Shown here one piece after another: positions 23,649 to 37,100 of a DNA stretch of 64,000 bases. The position numbers and the translations under genes were made by a program. How positions within the stretch are numbered: position 1 is the stretch's first letter; the number at the start of each line of letters is the position of its first letter. The notes below the pieces were generated by a model. It did no database searches, had not been told where the DNA came from, and saw only the letters and a list, made by a program, of their open reading frames with translations. Location: NCBI RefSeq assembly GCF_964275005.1, contig NW_027307674.1, forward strand, positions 1 to 64,000, in the 5' to 3' direction. This stretch comes from Diadema setosum (Eukaryota > Echinodermata > Echinoidea > Diadematoida > Diadematidae).

Positions 23649-23733
23649 CTGTGATGATAGACAAACACAGCGCACTGGCATTTCTCATCCTTTCTCTTGA
23701 CACTTGTACTACCATTAACTGGGAATATACCAT
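23649..23733 (-). CDS. Receptor exon 8: IFI44-like GTPase, last exon recognised in this copy
   Basis: An 85-nt exon from acceptor TTTTCCAG to donor AG/GTGAGAG, encoding NGIFPVNGST, VKRKDEKCQC and AVFVYHHR. In IFI44 proteins this follows switch II (a VPDG-like turn, then the strand leading to the G4 region). It ends in phase 2, so a further exon starting with one base is needed, as at 55699 in the paralogue. None was recognised downstream; repeats begin about 300 bp further on. Confidence 0.82.
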
Positions 23734-26700
23734 CTGGAAAAAAGAAAAGGCAGAGAAGAAATGAATTAATTGTTATGCTTAATAAAAACAATTTGATAGG
23801 CTCGACTGTTGGTATGTGGTTTTATTATTTAAAAAAAAAAATGAAAACGATCTAGTGCAGTGCTTCAGAGTTTAGAGCTGACTGCAACCTTGATACACAA
23901 CGTCAGTTTTCGAGAAAGTTTGTGGAAATGGACCCGAGTGCTAACATAACAATGGAAGTCTTTCGAGTCTTCGTGTTTGTTTCTTGTTCTCTCTCTCTCT
24001 CTCTCTTTGGAATAGCAAAAATTGTTTTCGAACTGACATTTTGTCCGCGGTTTGCTCGAAACATGAACACCTCAATAATGAAAACTACATTCATGGAATG
24101 GAAATGATTGTGCCATGAATAACACATAATTGATACTTGATTGAACACATTGCCCAGCCTCTTTGAAAGGTTCGCGCTTCTCATTCCGACATTTGATATG
24201 ATTATGACTATAAAAGAAATTACCGTCTTCAACATGTTCACAGCAATCCGGTTATCCTAATGCAATACAAGACATGTGTTAATGTCGTCGTTGTAAGTGC
24301 ATGGTAAAACATATTGGCTCTTGGTTGTTGTTTTTTTTTTTTGTGGGGGGTGTTTTTTGGCTATAATTTGCATTATCGTTTTACCAAAGGGTCGCCGATT
24401 TTTTTGTTTTTTTTGTTTTTTTTACTACGAACACTACGCATATAAAAACAACATTATAAACAAACAAACAAAAAACACCTAAAAACTAATGTGACTGTAA
24501 ACGTTTATGCAATTAATGTGGCCAACCTTGATGTTGGTCATGTAATGCAATTAAGATACCGTATTATTCAAGACGGACAAGGTCCAATCATTAAGAAACA
24601 TATAACACGTAGGGTCTGATTCCATCGCTATACAACAATTGTACAAGTTCAAGGTAATTTCTTCTTCTTCTTTTTTCAACAGAACATAAAAATGTACGAA
24701 TACATGATGCAAACGACTCCTAAATAACTTACCATATACGAGTACTTGATAATACAATACATTATCAAAAATGTACCAATGCCAATGTTCCGACGTACTT
24801 GACGACAATCTAATGTAAAATATAACTTGTGAAATAGGATATTTTCTTCCAAAATAACGCCTTTGTACCGTGGATGAAAAAAAAAAAGAATAGAGTCTTA
24901 AGCAAATTTGTCTGACTGTGGAGGGAATAGAAATAGAGTGTTTTCATAATAAAAAGAGTCACAACGACAAAGATTGAACAGAACAGTATCATCAAAGAAG
25001 TGAAATATTTACATAATAAAACATCGCTATAAATAACATGAAGCAGCAGGTACACGTACAAAAACAAAAGAAAGATGGGAAAGAAGGAAAAGGGTGGAAC
25101 TTGAGTGGCCAATGATTTAGATTGTGTATAGGCTAAAAGCAACCACATTAAAAAGGACGGTGACTGCATGGAAGGTATAATAGTGTTGATGACGATGTAC
25201 ACAGCCGTATATCATTGTTGTAGTCTACGAGTTGGTGATTATATAATAAATAGTTAAGGTTCCTGTTACATATTTCACTTACTAATTTCGTCCTTAAGGC
25301 GTTCCAATGTCTCGGAAGAGAAGTCTGTTATGCCACAAGTCTCGATCAAATCAATTCTGTCAGTTAATATGTGATGAGTCTTTCCTCCTGGGTGTTCTGT
25401 GTACCCTTCGCCGGCTATGGTGGAATATTTTCCTGTTCGTTGAACAAAACGGAAAACAAACATAGTCAAGTTTGGTGACTGCAATAAAGCTCTTTCTTTA
25501 TATCTGTCTGTCTGTCTGCATCTCTCTCTCTCTCTCTCTGTTTTATTTACCGCGTCTTCGGGGTTTTCCTATGAGGGTTCTTCTCACAGCCTATCATGTT
25601 ATGAATAATGTATGTCTCGCGGTAATGCTATGCACCTTCTCTCTCAACACACGCACACGCACACACACATACATAAACGAGCGGAGACACAGAAAACATA
25701 AGCCATATATTACAGCAACTTCATCGGGCGTATTGGAATTTCATGACGAAAAAATATTCACAATCCTGTAATGCACTTTTTTTTTACTGACGTCCAGGGG
25801 CCATTCTGCTTGTGTGTGTGTGTGTGTGTGTGTGTGTGAGTGTGTATGATTTCATGTACTTTTAAGTATTTGTAAGTGGTTTATAAAGCACTATGTACAA
25901 TACTTCAGACACCATTAAAATCACATTCGCTTTCATCGTTTGCACTTTAAAGGAACCACACACAAATGGCTGTTATGTGATGCTATCTCACTGAGTTTTA
26001 TATGTACTCTACATTTTCATCAAACAGAAAATTCATCAGCACAAATATGAAAGTAATGAAATACATACAAAATATTTTCTTTGAATTGCATGGTCTATAA
26101 ACACCGTTCCATCTTTCTCTACCTCTGTTGACACATACTGCATTCATGGTTTACAAAGTACGTAAAACACATGAGAGCGTACGAAGTATTACGTGCTTTG
26201 TATGTTTCACCATTCTTAGTCTGTCTCGCTCCAGTGCATTATCTATGTACGACTGGACCTTTCTTTCTCCACGCGTCAACAAATAGATAATACATTTTTG
26301 ATATTTAGAAATTACCACTTGAATTGATAAATATGGACAGAATGCGTGGGGATGATGAAGCAACTCTGCTCAACAGTTTCAAATGCATTGCAATGAAATT
26401 ATATGATGTTCCTTGTCCATGAGTCTGAAAAATGTCATTCCGTTTTTAAAATCAACAATACAACATTGAAGATAAGTTCCATTACCGGTTAAAGCGTAGT
26501 TGAGAGAGTTGATGAGACAGGATTTGCCAGCAGAAGTTTCACCAAAGAAAGCGATGTTCACCTTCGACGGGGGTGTCCACGGGATTTTAAAGAATGTCCT
26601 GCCGGGTTTGTAATTTCTTATCTTTCGTCGAAGCTTTGCTCGTTGATAGGCTATGTATGAAAGAAAGTTTCAATTTGATTAATGATAAGGATCAGGTGTT

Positions 26701-29700
26701 GGTAAATAATACAGTACAAATTATTGCTTTTACGCCTTTCACATGACAATAATGATTTTAATAATCTGAATTGGCATGGTGGGCGTATATTACTTAATGA
26801 GTGGATATTAATGAAACAGAAAAAAAAAACAAGAGCAAATAACAAATATCAACACAAAAAACAGATACCGACAGCTTGTTTGTTGCTATTAGGTGTACTG
26901 CGTAATTTGCGGTGTAAAAACGTAGACATTACGCTTGTTAGCAATTTGCTCTTTCAATTGCTCAAAATTATTGTTATGACAGTGTTTATTATGCATGACT
27001 GTTTGTGTAAGACATTACAGGAATGCGTTATCTCAGAATATACTATGTTTTATTGCTATCGTAAGTATTGGAAATTTCTACGACGCTTGAAAATTTAGAT
27101 CACACTTTCCTTTTAAACCCTAAATGGGAATGCAGAAAATTAGGCTTAAGAATCCAACAATCTTCTATTATTGTGACTTTCGTTGTGAGCAACAAAACGA
27201 TAATATCCGACGTCTTACGTGAGGCACTCAGGATTTAACCAGTAGCGATAAAGTATATGCATGTATGTATTAATGTGCTCTTATTTATTTGACCTGTTAA
27301 TTTATATGAAAAAAGAGCGATCATAAGCAACATTTGGATTAACAGAAAAAAATCTAGACTCGTTAAGTCCATAGACTTTTACAATTTCGACTTTTGCGAG
27401 GTGTACAGTATGAAGTGCATTAAACAAAGGTAAACGGTATTACACAGTCATCATAGCCCACTCCTTTAAATTGGAAATTATTTTGTCCCCTACACACCAG
27501 AATGACAAAATACTTTTAGGCAATTAGTCAGCACGCGATCGACGGGTCTAAAACACTGCGGAAGACTCAGCAATGAGAATGAAGGGTCTTGGCTTGTATT
27601 TGCAAAACTGCTGCTACAAGGGGCTTAAAGGCAAGGTCCTCTTAATTTAGAGCCCTCCACTTCCTTTTAAAAGTTTATAATTGTTCAACTTGTAATTATT
27701 TTCAATTCGGTATACTTTGGATTTGACTATAAATAGTCAAATCCCCACACCTTTCTGCAAAAAGCTTCGAGCACGCCACAACAGGAAGACTACTGTAACA
27801 GCGCACGGAACACCAATAGCCAGTCCGATGATGAGACCCCGAAAATCACGTTTTCCTGGAATTTTGATACAGATACAATTGACACACGTAATTAAACCAG
27901 TCCTTCATTCATAGAGCATTGAATATGCAGACACTCACTGTGCATTCTGTGTAACGAGTAACAAGCAAATGGAAAATTAGGTAGAACCGTAAGATAGTGG
28001 TACATCAGCATGCATGGTCAGTGGATCTCACGTGAGCATCGTTTTGCTATAGTAAACGGTGAACGCGTAAATTCAAATACAGTTTTGTGTCCTCTCACAA
28101 AAACAGAAACACAACTGCCACCGACAATAACAACAACATCAACATAGATTAACTTATTCCAATGTTTTAATAGCAATAAACGTCCCAGCAACACACAAAG
28201 CGAGATTCTTGTATGTTTTTTTTTTCTCGGGATATTTCTTTTTTTATGTGCTAATAAAAGCTCTTCAAAAGTTAAAGTCCCACTTTTGAGCAGTCCCTCA
28301 TATCCAACAATTATTATTTGGTTTTTCACAAAAGTCAAAGCACTTATGGTATATTTCATTCACAGTATTTTTTTATTCCATTCTTGCACTTAAGTTTGTT
28401 TCATTATGTGTATCCAATTATTTCATTGTAATTATTTTTTTAAACAACAACGACAACCGATTGAAAGCAAACCATGTACATAAAGATTGTGATAACAAAG
28501 TGAAAGATAGACAGTGATAGATAACATCGTGATGAAAGCATTAAAAAAACAGGAGCAATTCAGTGGTTACATTAGGAAACACAAAGTAATCAACGCTTCA
28601 AGAAACCTGGAATAGGCAGAACAGTAATTTCTGCGGTAGACGTTCCATTCAACGAGTCTCCGGTAGCCGTGCAACTGAACGTTTGCTCCGCTCCACGTTT
28701 GGCTAAAACGGTGATTGTCTCGAATCTCTCGTATGTGTCGTCAGATAGTGTGGTCTGTTGTGAAACCACTGAAGACAGTCTTTTTCCCGCCTCCTCTGTC
28801 CACAGCATGGAAATATTTGGCTTAAACCCACTCACGACACACGTGAAGTCAATGGAGTTAGTATTAGAAGGAGTTTGGTATGTACAACGGCTTGGATTCG
28901 CCTGCCCTTTGTCGACGCATCCCTCGATTGCAGGTTTTGATGCCATTGCTACGGAAACAAGAAATTGCATGTCAAATAGATTCAAATTCAACATTTCTTG
29001 GCCAAGAAATGACGAATGTATTTGTTAAAGACTTCATTTATTTCACCATAGGTCCTACTTATGTTATGGCAAGATATGACATTTGTTTCCAGACTAAACC
29101 GTCTACAGTTATGGATTAATGAGGAAAATAATGATATTTCCTTATATTTTAGGCTTTATTGCAAGCATTTTATATGGTAGGATATTTTTTGATGCAACTG
29201 ACCTACACATATACACTGCTCACTAAATCACTGCTCCCAAAGGTAAATAGGACTTTTAATCTTGATTGTTTTATTTGAGCGTTTTCTTAACACCGCTTTT
29301 AGTTTTATTTAAATTCTTTAATTTAATTCAATTCATTTCAATCGTCCAATAAGAAAATAAAAAAACATAACAGGAAATTCAGTGCGGGATTTTTATATAA
29401 TGAATGACGAAGAAAAAGAAAAACAAAATACAAGAGAGAACATGAATTAGTACATTATAAATACATGAATAATTTTGCATGCATGTTTAGTATACTCAAC
29501 ATGCATGCAAAGTCAAACTGAAAAGAACAATCGTATAAAGACGTGGCATAAAACCGACTCAATTGTCGTGATGTTAAAAAGTCCAGAAATCTTCCCTGCT
29601 GCTACGTTCCCAATCACATGTGCCCTCCAGTCAACCACGTCAAGCAAGCACAAAACCAATAACCTTTAAGACAGCCAATTCGATAGTATCGTAACATGCG

Positions 29701-32700
29701 ATATCTGTAAGATCTTCAGCCATGGCAGCACTTGTTACAATGCCTACAGTGTATTGATGACAAAAGAGAACGTGCACGTCGCCGAATTTATCTGTGCTGT
29801 TTTTCCATGCAACTGTTAACGTCCTCTCTAAAAGCATTTGCTTCTGTGACAGTTTCTCCCATGAAACATATCTACATTCTATTACAAATATAAATTCTAT
29901 TTACAAACATAATACCTTTTTCCCAATCATCACAATAAACTCCACCTGAAACGATATTACAACCCTGAAACCCGAACAATGCTATAATATAATTTTATTA
30001 GTTATCGTAAATTTCAATAATTATCAAAAAAGGACTGTTTATCAGCAGTATTTGCATTTATGTATTTAATAGAGTGAAGTGAGTAAAATTTATTTGTATG
30101 AGTCCCGAGGGCGCCGGAAGCGGGAGGGGGGTTACCCCCCCCCCCCCCAATAAAACTTTTTGGGGCCAAACGAGTTTTTGCCTCCTCCGCCCCCAAAGGT
30201 GCCCCCTGTAACAACAACAAAACAAAAAAAAAAACAATTATTTAATGACCAAAATGAACAATATAGGAACTTTTCTTGTGTAACAGTTGTCAATTTCATA
30301 AAACTGAAAATGCGTAATTTTTGCCCCTACGGGGCGAAAATCTTAACACGCTTCTGACATACATAATCTATACACCGATATTTACTTATGAGTAAATTTA
30401 GAGTATATATCGCAGCCTCGCGTCCTCGAGTGTGTCCCCTGAAACTCACCTTAAGTAAACCTTACATTTTCCCTTTCTTCTATGCTTTTTAGTATTATAT
30501 TAATAATCTTTATTGCTCGAACAATGCGATCACGTTTAATCTTTTAATTAATACATTCAGACGAATGGCACAGTGAAAGTGGTTCGGGCGCTCTGTCCGT
30601 ACTTACAGTAAAATGAACAGTTTTCAATTCAATTTTTTTTTTTCAATTCAATAGTTTATTTATTTCCATCATCAGACATAAAAGAAAAGAAAAAGTTGAC
30701 ATAATCCAAAGTGATACAATTGTTGTTTTTTTTTCATTTCTCTTACACTCGTCTGATAAAGGATTTTTTCAATACAATATAAAGTATATTATACACGAAT
30801 AATGTCGTAAAAAGGAAACAATGCACTTTGCCATGGCAACAAAAATAGCAAATAATAACAATGATGGAAAACAGTGTTCCACTAAAAAAGCCAAGCTTGT
30901 AAGACGTGAAACACTAGAACAAAACAACAACAGCACCAATTTGTTATACCAATAAGACATATTCATTTTAAATTCTTCTATTATACTACTGTTAATTTTA
31001 CTCATTGATATATGATGCTGATACTATAAACAATACTTACTAGGATTTTAGAATGCAAACTTATAAGCTATGTAACATATCACATTTGTGGCACAGACAC
31101 TATGGGGCCAGATGTGCCAGGAAAATTAAACGGAAAGGAAGATATGCAATTGGCCACAAAAAACATAACGACGACAACAACAACAATAACACAACACACA
31201 GAAATAACAGAATTTGAGGAAATGCACTCAGACAGATACTGGACAACGAAGAACGAGGAAAAAGGAGCAGGGAAGAATAGAGAAGGAAAAGGAGAGGGAA
31301 AAGGAGAGGGATGGAAAAGGTCTGTGGACACACTACAAAATCTGAAGGAAAAGTGACACATGACGGGTTTTTTCATTGAACAGAATTAACTGGTATATTT
31401 AGAAAACAAGTATTGTTTGAGTTTATACTTAAATGTAATTAACTTCACAGAATTTTGTAGATCATTATCTAAGCTATTCCAAAATCTGGGTCCGGTATAA
31501 ACAAATGTATTTTGAGTGTGTACAGTTCTCACTAAAGGAAGATGAAATTCTTTAGATTGTCTCGTGGGATAATTATGTACGTGGATGTTACAGTGAAATA
31601 AAGAATAAAATATTTTGGGTAGAAGGTTGCAGTTGTGATTAACATAAATTGACCAAGTTGAAACAAATACAGCTGTTTTATTTTCAGAATTGTGTGTTCA
31701 GTGAAAAGCTTGTCAGTGTGTTGTCTTCGATATGAAGGTTAAATACGTTTCTGAGCGCCATCTTTTGCAGAAGAAAAAGTTTATCTACCAATGTCGAACA
31801 TGTATTCCCCCAAGCAAGAATTCCGTAATTCAAGTACAGCAATACCAAACTTGAATAAAGCGTAATCAAAGCCGAAGAAGGAAGATAATATTTCAATCTA
31901 TTCATTATGCCTATGTTACGTGCAATTCATTACAAATATTGTTTATGTGACACATCCATGATAACTTATTATCAACACAAACACCTTAGAATTTAATAGA
32001 CGAAACCTCTTCTAGGGGAGTAGTGTCAAATATATCATTGCCTGGTAATCTATCTAAAGAATTACTGAAAAAAACATATACTTTGTCTTCTCAATATTCA
32101 GTGACAAGTGATTTGCATATATCCATTGTGAGACATTCTTCAATTCATGATTCTCTGTACTAATTAAAGTAGTATGGTCAGGGTGTGAATAAAAAAGATT
32201 GGAGTCATCCGCGAATAATATAAAAGAGTTTATCCGAAGATCTATAAAAATCATTAATGTAAACTATAAATAACAGTGGGTCTAACAAACTTCCTTGCGG
32301 AACACCACATTCTATTTTCTTCACAGAAGAATCAAAACTGTTCACATGTACATATTGAAATCTGTCAGATAAATAACTCGTAAACCATTGCAAGGCTTTT
32401 CCGCGAATACCATAATGGGATAACTTAGAAAGAAGTATACCGTGTTTAATCGTACCAAAAGCCTTGGAAAAGTCCAGGAAGATGCCTATTGTATGTGAAA
32501 ATGTATCAAGTGCACGTGTAATCTTTTCCACAAAGGTAAGTAAAGCGTGGATGGTGTTGTGATTTTCTCTGAATCCAAATTAAAAATTCGTAAATGTATT
32601 ACTCACATTCAAACTCACAAAATTTACAGTTCGGATATATACTATTCCTTCCAAAATTTTAGAAATTGAAGTTAATAACGATATTGGTCTGTAATTATTG

Positions 32701-34075
32701 ACATTATTCTTCTCCCCTTTCTTATATATAGGTATAACTTTAGCAGTCTTCATCTGACTTGGTACAAACCCAGTAATAAGTGATAAATTAATAATATATA
32801 CTAAACGATCTATTATTTGAAGAATTATATTTTTCAACAAATAATTATCGATTCCATCACAACCTGGGCTTTTCCATTCTTTCAAATTATAAATAATATC
32901 AATAACTTCTTCATTATACGTAGGGTCGAAGAAATATATAGTTTTAAGATTAGGCATATCTAAAAACTCATAAAACACTTTATTAGATGAAGGGATACTT
33001 TGTGATAAATTTTTCCCAATCGATGCAAAAAAAAATCATTAAAATTTTCGGCCATGCCAGCAGGTACATTGCTTGAGGTATTACCCCATCGTACTTCTGA
33101 AATACTAGATACATCATTAGATGTATTCATAACATCTTATATTGTTTTCCAAGTATTCTTAATACTTTATTATATTTCATTATCTGGTTAACATAAAATT
33201 TTCTCTTTTGTAAACGCAATAATAAGCATGTTTTTATAAGTCACATATTTTTGTCTATTTTTATCCGTATTGTTACTCCTGTATTTATAAAACAAATTAT
33301 TTTTTCTATTAATCGATCTTAGAAGTGATTGGGTTATCCACGGGAGTCTTGGAGTTCTTTTGTAAGAACTTTTCCTAGTACAAAACGGCATATGTTCATC
33401 AATTTTAGAAGTTATAGTTTTCATAAATGATGATCCTAGTCCTTCCCACTGATTGTGTTTTTACTATATTCAATCCCTAGAAAATTTGAATTATGTATGA
33501 TCTGTAAACGCGACTTTTATACTCTGTTTTTACAAAAAGTCCCTACAGTGATGCCCCCTCCCACACCCTCATCCGCTCGGTCGCAACTCCCCCTAGCTGA
33601 GGATCTCACACCGTCACATAATGTTCCCCCGTATGTTATGATCGTATAGTCCTTCAAACTAACAATTTTTCGTCATGTTTAATTCCCTAGAAATTAGCTT
33701 TCAATTAGCTTTTTATAAACGTGACTTTCGTACTCTGTTTTCACAAGAAGTCCCTACCGTTGAAGGGGGTTTCCCCCTCCCACACCCCCACCCCTCGCTA
33801 GGTCGCTTCGCTCCTTGCCGAGGATGTCACACCGTCACATAATGTTTCCCCGTTTGTTATGATTGTAGTCCTTCAAACTATGTTTTTTTTTCGTCATGTT
33901 TAATTCCCTACAAATTAGCTTTTAAATGTTCTATAAAATGTTATATAAATGTTCTTTTGTACTCTGTCCCTACAATAGGAGGGGGTATCCCCCCTCCCAC
34001 AACCTCCTCCTGCTCTGTCGCTTCACTCCCTCATCGAGGATACCACATCGTCAAACAAACAAACAAACAAAAACA

Positions 34076-34106
<31 letters not shown>

Positions 34107-37100
34107 CAAATAAAAACAACAACAAAACAAACAGAAGTGTTCCGGCGCGCTTGATGACCCCACTCGAACGGCGGAAAGGAAGACTCTTTTGCATCCAAAC
34201 ACAGGCTGAAAAATACGCCGTTATAGGTTTTATGGTCTATTTCAGTGGGCATGTTACCGGCTTTCGGCACGTTTATAGGATGTCATACCAATGTCATACT
34301 AATGTCATACTAAGGAGGTACTCGCCTAGTACCTCCTTGGTCATACTACTGCCAGTAGACATTCGCAAGAGTTATTCCGTGTAATTGCCGAGAAGAACGC
34401 ATTGGCGTTCAATGGTAGTACATCCAGACTTTCGAGAATTCCTAGCTGGTCTATCATGCAACTAGTAACATATTTTTCGATAACTGTGATCTCCCTATTA
34501 ACTCTTCATGTGCCACGTTCGCACGTCGTCCGGCTCAGTCGACGGCGTGCCAACTTCGCATATTCTGCTCAACAAACAAAGCCGCAAAAACCGATCGATA
34601 AATCGGTAATCACTGCTAATCCCGCGGCACGATGAAAGCGTTCTTCGTGCTTTTGTTCCTCTCATATACGGCTTGCATTCTATGTGGTGATTGATTATCA
34701 AGTGGTGTTTCCAACTAGATTTGCTCGTACATTCTAAAGTTTCTGTGACGGTTATATGTGCAAAAGTCATGCCCTTACAGTAATGTACAACTGGTCATTC
34801 GAAAGAGAAATTGAAAATAGATTCGTCATAAAATTTATATCGAAACAAAGTTTGGCATTCCTCTTTGACTTTCCCTACTATTATGCCCATCTTAACACAA
34901 ATTTGTAGAGGTTATACAAATTAGAAATACAGAATTCTTTTCTCAAAGCATGACTACCTTCGTGTCTCGGAATAACGTGACACACAGGGGGTTTCACCAT
35001 GGCACATAAAGAGTTAATAAAAAAAGAAACAGGAACGGAGATCAGATGATTTATAATGCTATTCTCACAACAAAGAATGGTTAACATGACTTGTAAATGT
35101 CCTAAATAAGTCGTTGTGTACATTCATGTCACCTCAATGAGTTACAAGAAATGGAGTCCTAGTAGTCTGTATTACCTTTGATGTCACTTTGATTTGATTT
35201 GATTTTGATTAGATCTTGATTTGATTTATTTGTTCTCTGAAAGGAGCATCTTTTTCAATTATTTTTCCCATGTCATATAATAAAACATACAGTTAAACAA
35301 TGATAATACTCACTGTGGTTATTTACCCTGTTAAATACTAAAATTTCAAAAATTGTCAATACACATACATAAGTTTTATGTGATCCTTTTTTTTTGATGC
35401 CGCCACCAAAAGATATTTGGAGCATAATGTGGGAAACTAGAGCTGCTTCACGGATAGGACGACAATTGGTTTATGTGCATGTTTGCATAAGGACCAGCTT
35501 TTCTCAAAGGAAAATATGCCTTTTTATCGTGGTAATTATTCTTCGCTGTCTCTACTTGAATAGATGAGCGGTACCTAAGCCTAATGGTACAGACAAGTGG
35601 GTGGGCGAATAAGAACTGCGCGAAGATTAATGATATACAATTTAAATCACTCGAGTTTATATGTCTTTACACTAATCTGACATACTTTACACTTGAAGAT
35701 ATAACACATCAGATCATTTGTCGAAAGTGATCGGAAAAATGATTTCGTTTACAATTTATCGAAAGATTTTGGTACATACAAGTACTCACAGTTCACGGTC
35801 ATTAGGGTGGAATTTGAGAAATCTTCGAAGGTCGTAAACACCAATTGACAATGATAGAGGCCCTCATCAGCCACTTCTAGGTCTGTAATTAACAGGTTGA
35901 AGTTCTTATCGATGTCGAATCGTTGCTCAATGCTCACATAATCCCCGTCAAAGTAAGCCTTACTCGTTGACAACTTGGGATGTGACATGCTCTCCTTGAC
36001 CCAGTATACAGCGAGAGGCTCCTCCTGAAAGTCACACGGCAGTCGGATGTCTTCCCCTCTCCATCCTTGAATGGTAGGGAGGGTGTCTACCACAGGGGCT
36101 AGACAACGGACAAATGTTCATTTTTGTCATTTATGCATGTTGCCTTCATGACCCACGGTAGGAATAATGTGCTGTGATCCACAAGTACAATTAAATATGA
36201 TAAAGACAACCATGTCTATGGCAATTTTAGTCCGGCAGCCGAGGGGGCTGAGTACTTTTTCGATATAGTTTTTTTTTTCTTTGCTGATTATTCATCTTTG
36301 GGGTCTCTACAATGATATTCAGGTGGGTGTGGAGCTCTCACCCTTGGGCAATTTTAATTATTCAAAATGGCGTCCAACATGGCCGCCATGAAGCCTAAAA
36401 GCCAGAAAAATGTCACTACTGAAACCACTAGTATTTCTATTAGAACACTTATCTAAAAGACCAGTAATATTAGTATAATGCCTTTAGTTGAGCAGAATCT
36501 GGTGGCCATGGTAACCATCAAATCATTAGAACAAACCTCAAAAAAGTTAGAAAAGTATGCAAAATACACAAAAATACTCGTTATTTGTGCTACGTGCACA
36601 AAATATCAATTACCTGCCTACCCCTAACAAAGAAAATCTTAATGAAGTAACCATTAATCTAGCCTTTATTTATATTTATAGTTGCCATAGCAACCTAGAC
36701 TAGAATTTGATTTGGAATAAGTGCCGAAGGATTGAACTGCAGTATAGCAATGATGTGAAAATGTGACATATCATATTTACTCCACTTTACTTTATTCCAC
36801 ATATGCCTATATTGGTTACACATATACCGGTACCTCCCTCTGTTATATGAAGTTGATATGTCCTGGTTGCCATGGTAACTGCTCAATGTCAGTCCCATAA
36901 CAAGCATACATATACATTGCAACAAAAGTGTTCGACACTATTAAAGTTAGATGGCAAGAGACTAACATCTTTGTGTAATACTTATTGGTGGATAAATCGA
37001 CTCTTAGCTGGGATGTGCATGCATGGTTTCATTAAATTTGTTTCTAAGTGGTAATATAAATACAATCATACAATGTGAAATAATTTCATGGTTTTGTCAA

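Noticed and set aside
24135..24250. Possible extra GTPase exon (EDGNFFYSHNHIK / KEAG), matched at 56500-56610
   Set aside because: Both copies read open here, but no acceptor or donor in the needed phases fits in both, and joining exon 7 directly to exon 8 already gives a good NG-P turn. Treated as homologous intron sequence.
31080..31376. Overlapping ORFs of about 80-98 codons on both strands
   Set aside because: They fall in the noncoding 3' region of the LINE and show low-complexity composition (F/S/P-rich or K/E/G-rich).
34031..34270. ORF with CFCFCFC repeats
   Set aside because: Translation of an (AAAAC)n simple tract.
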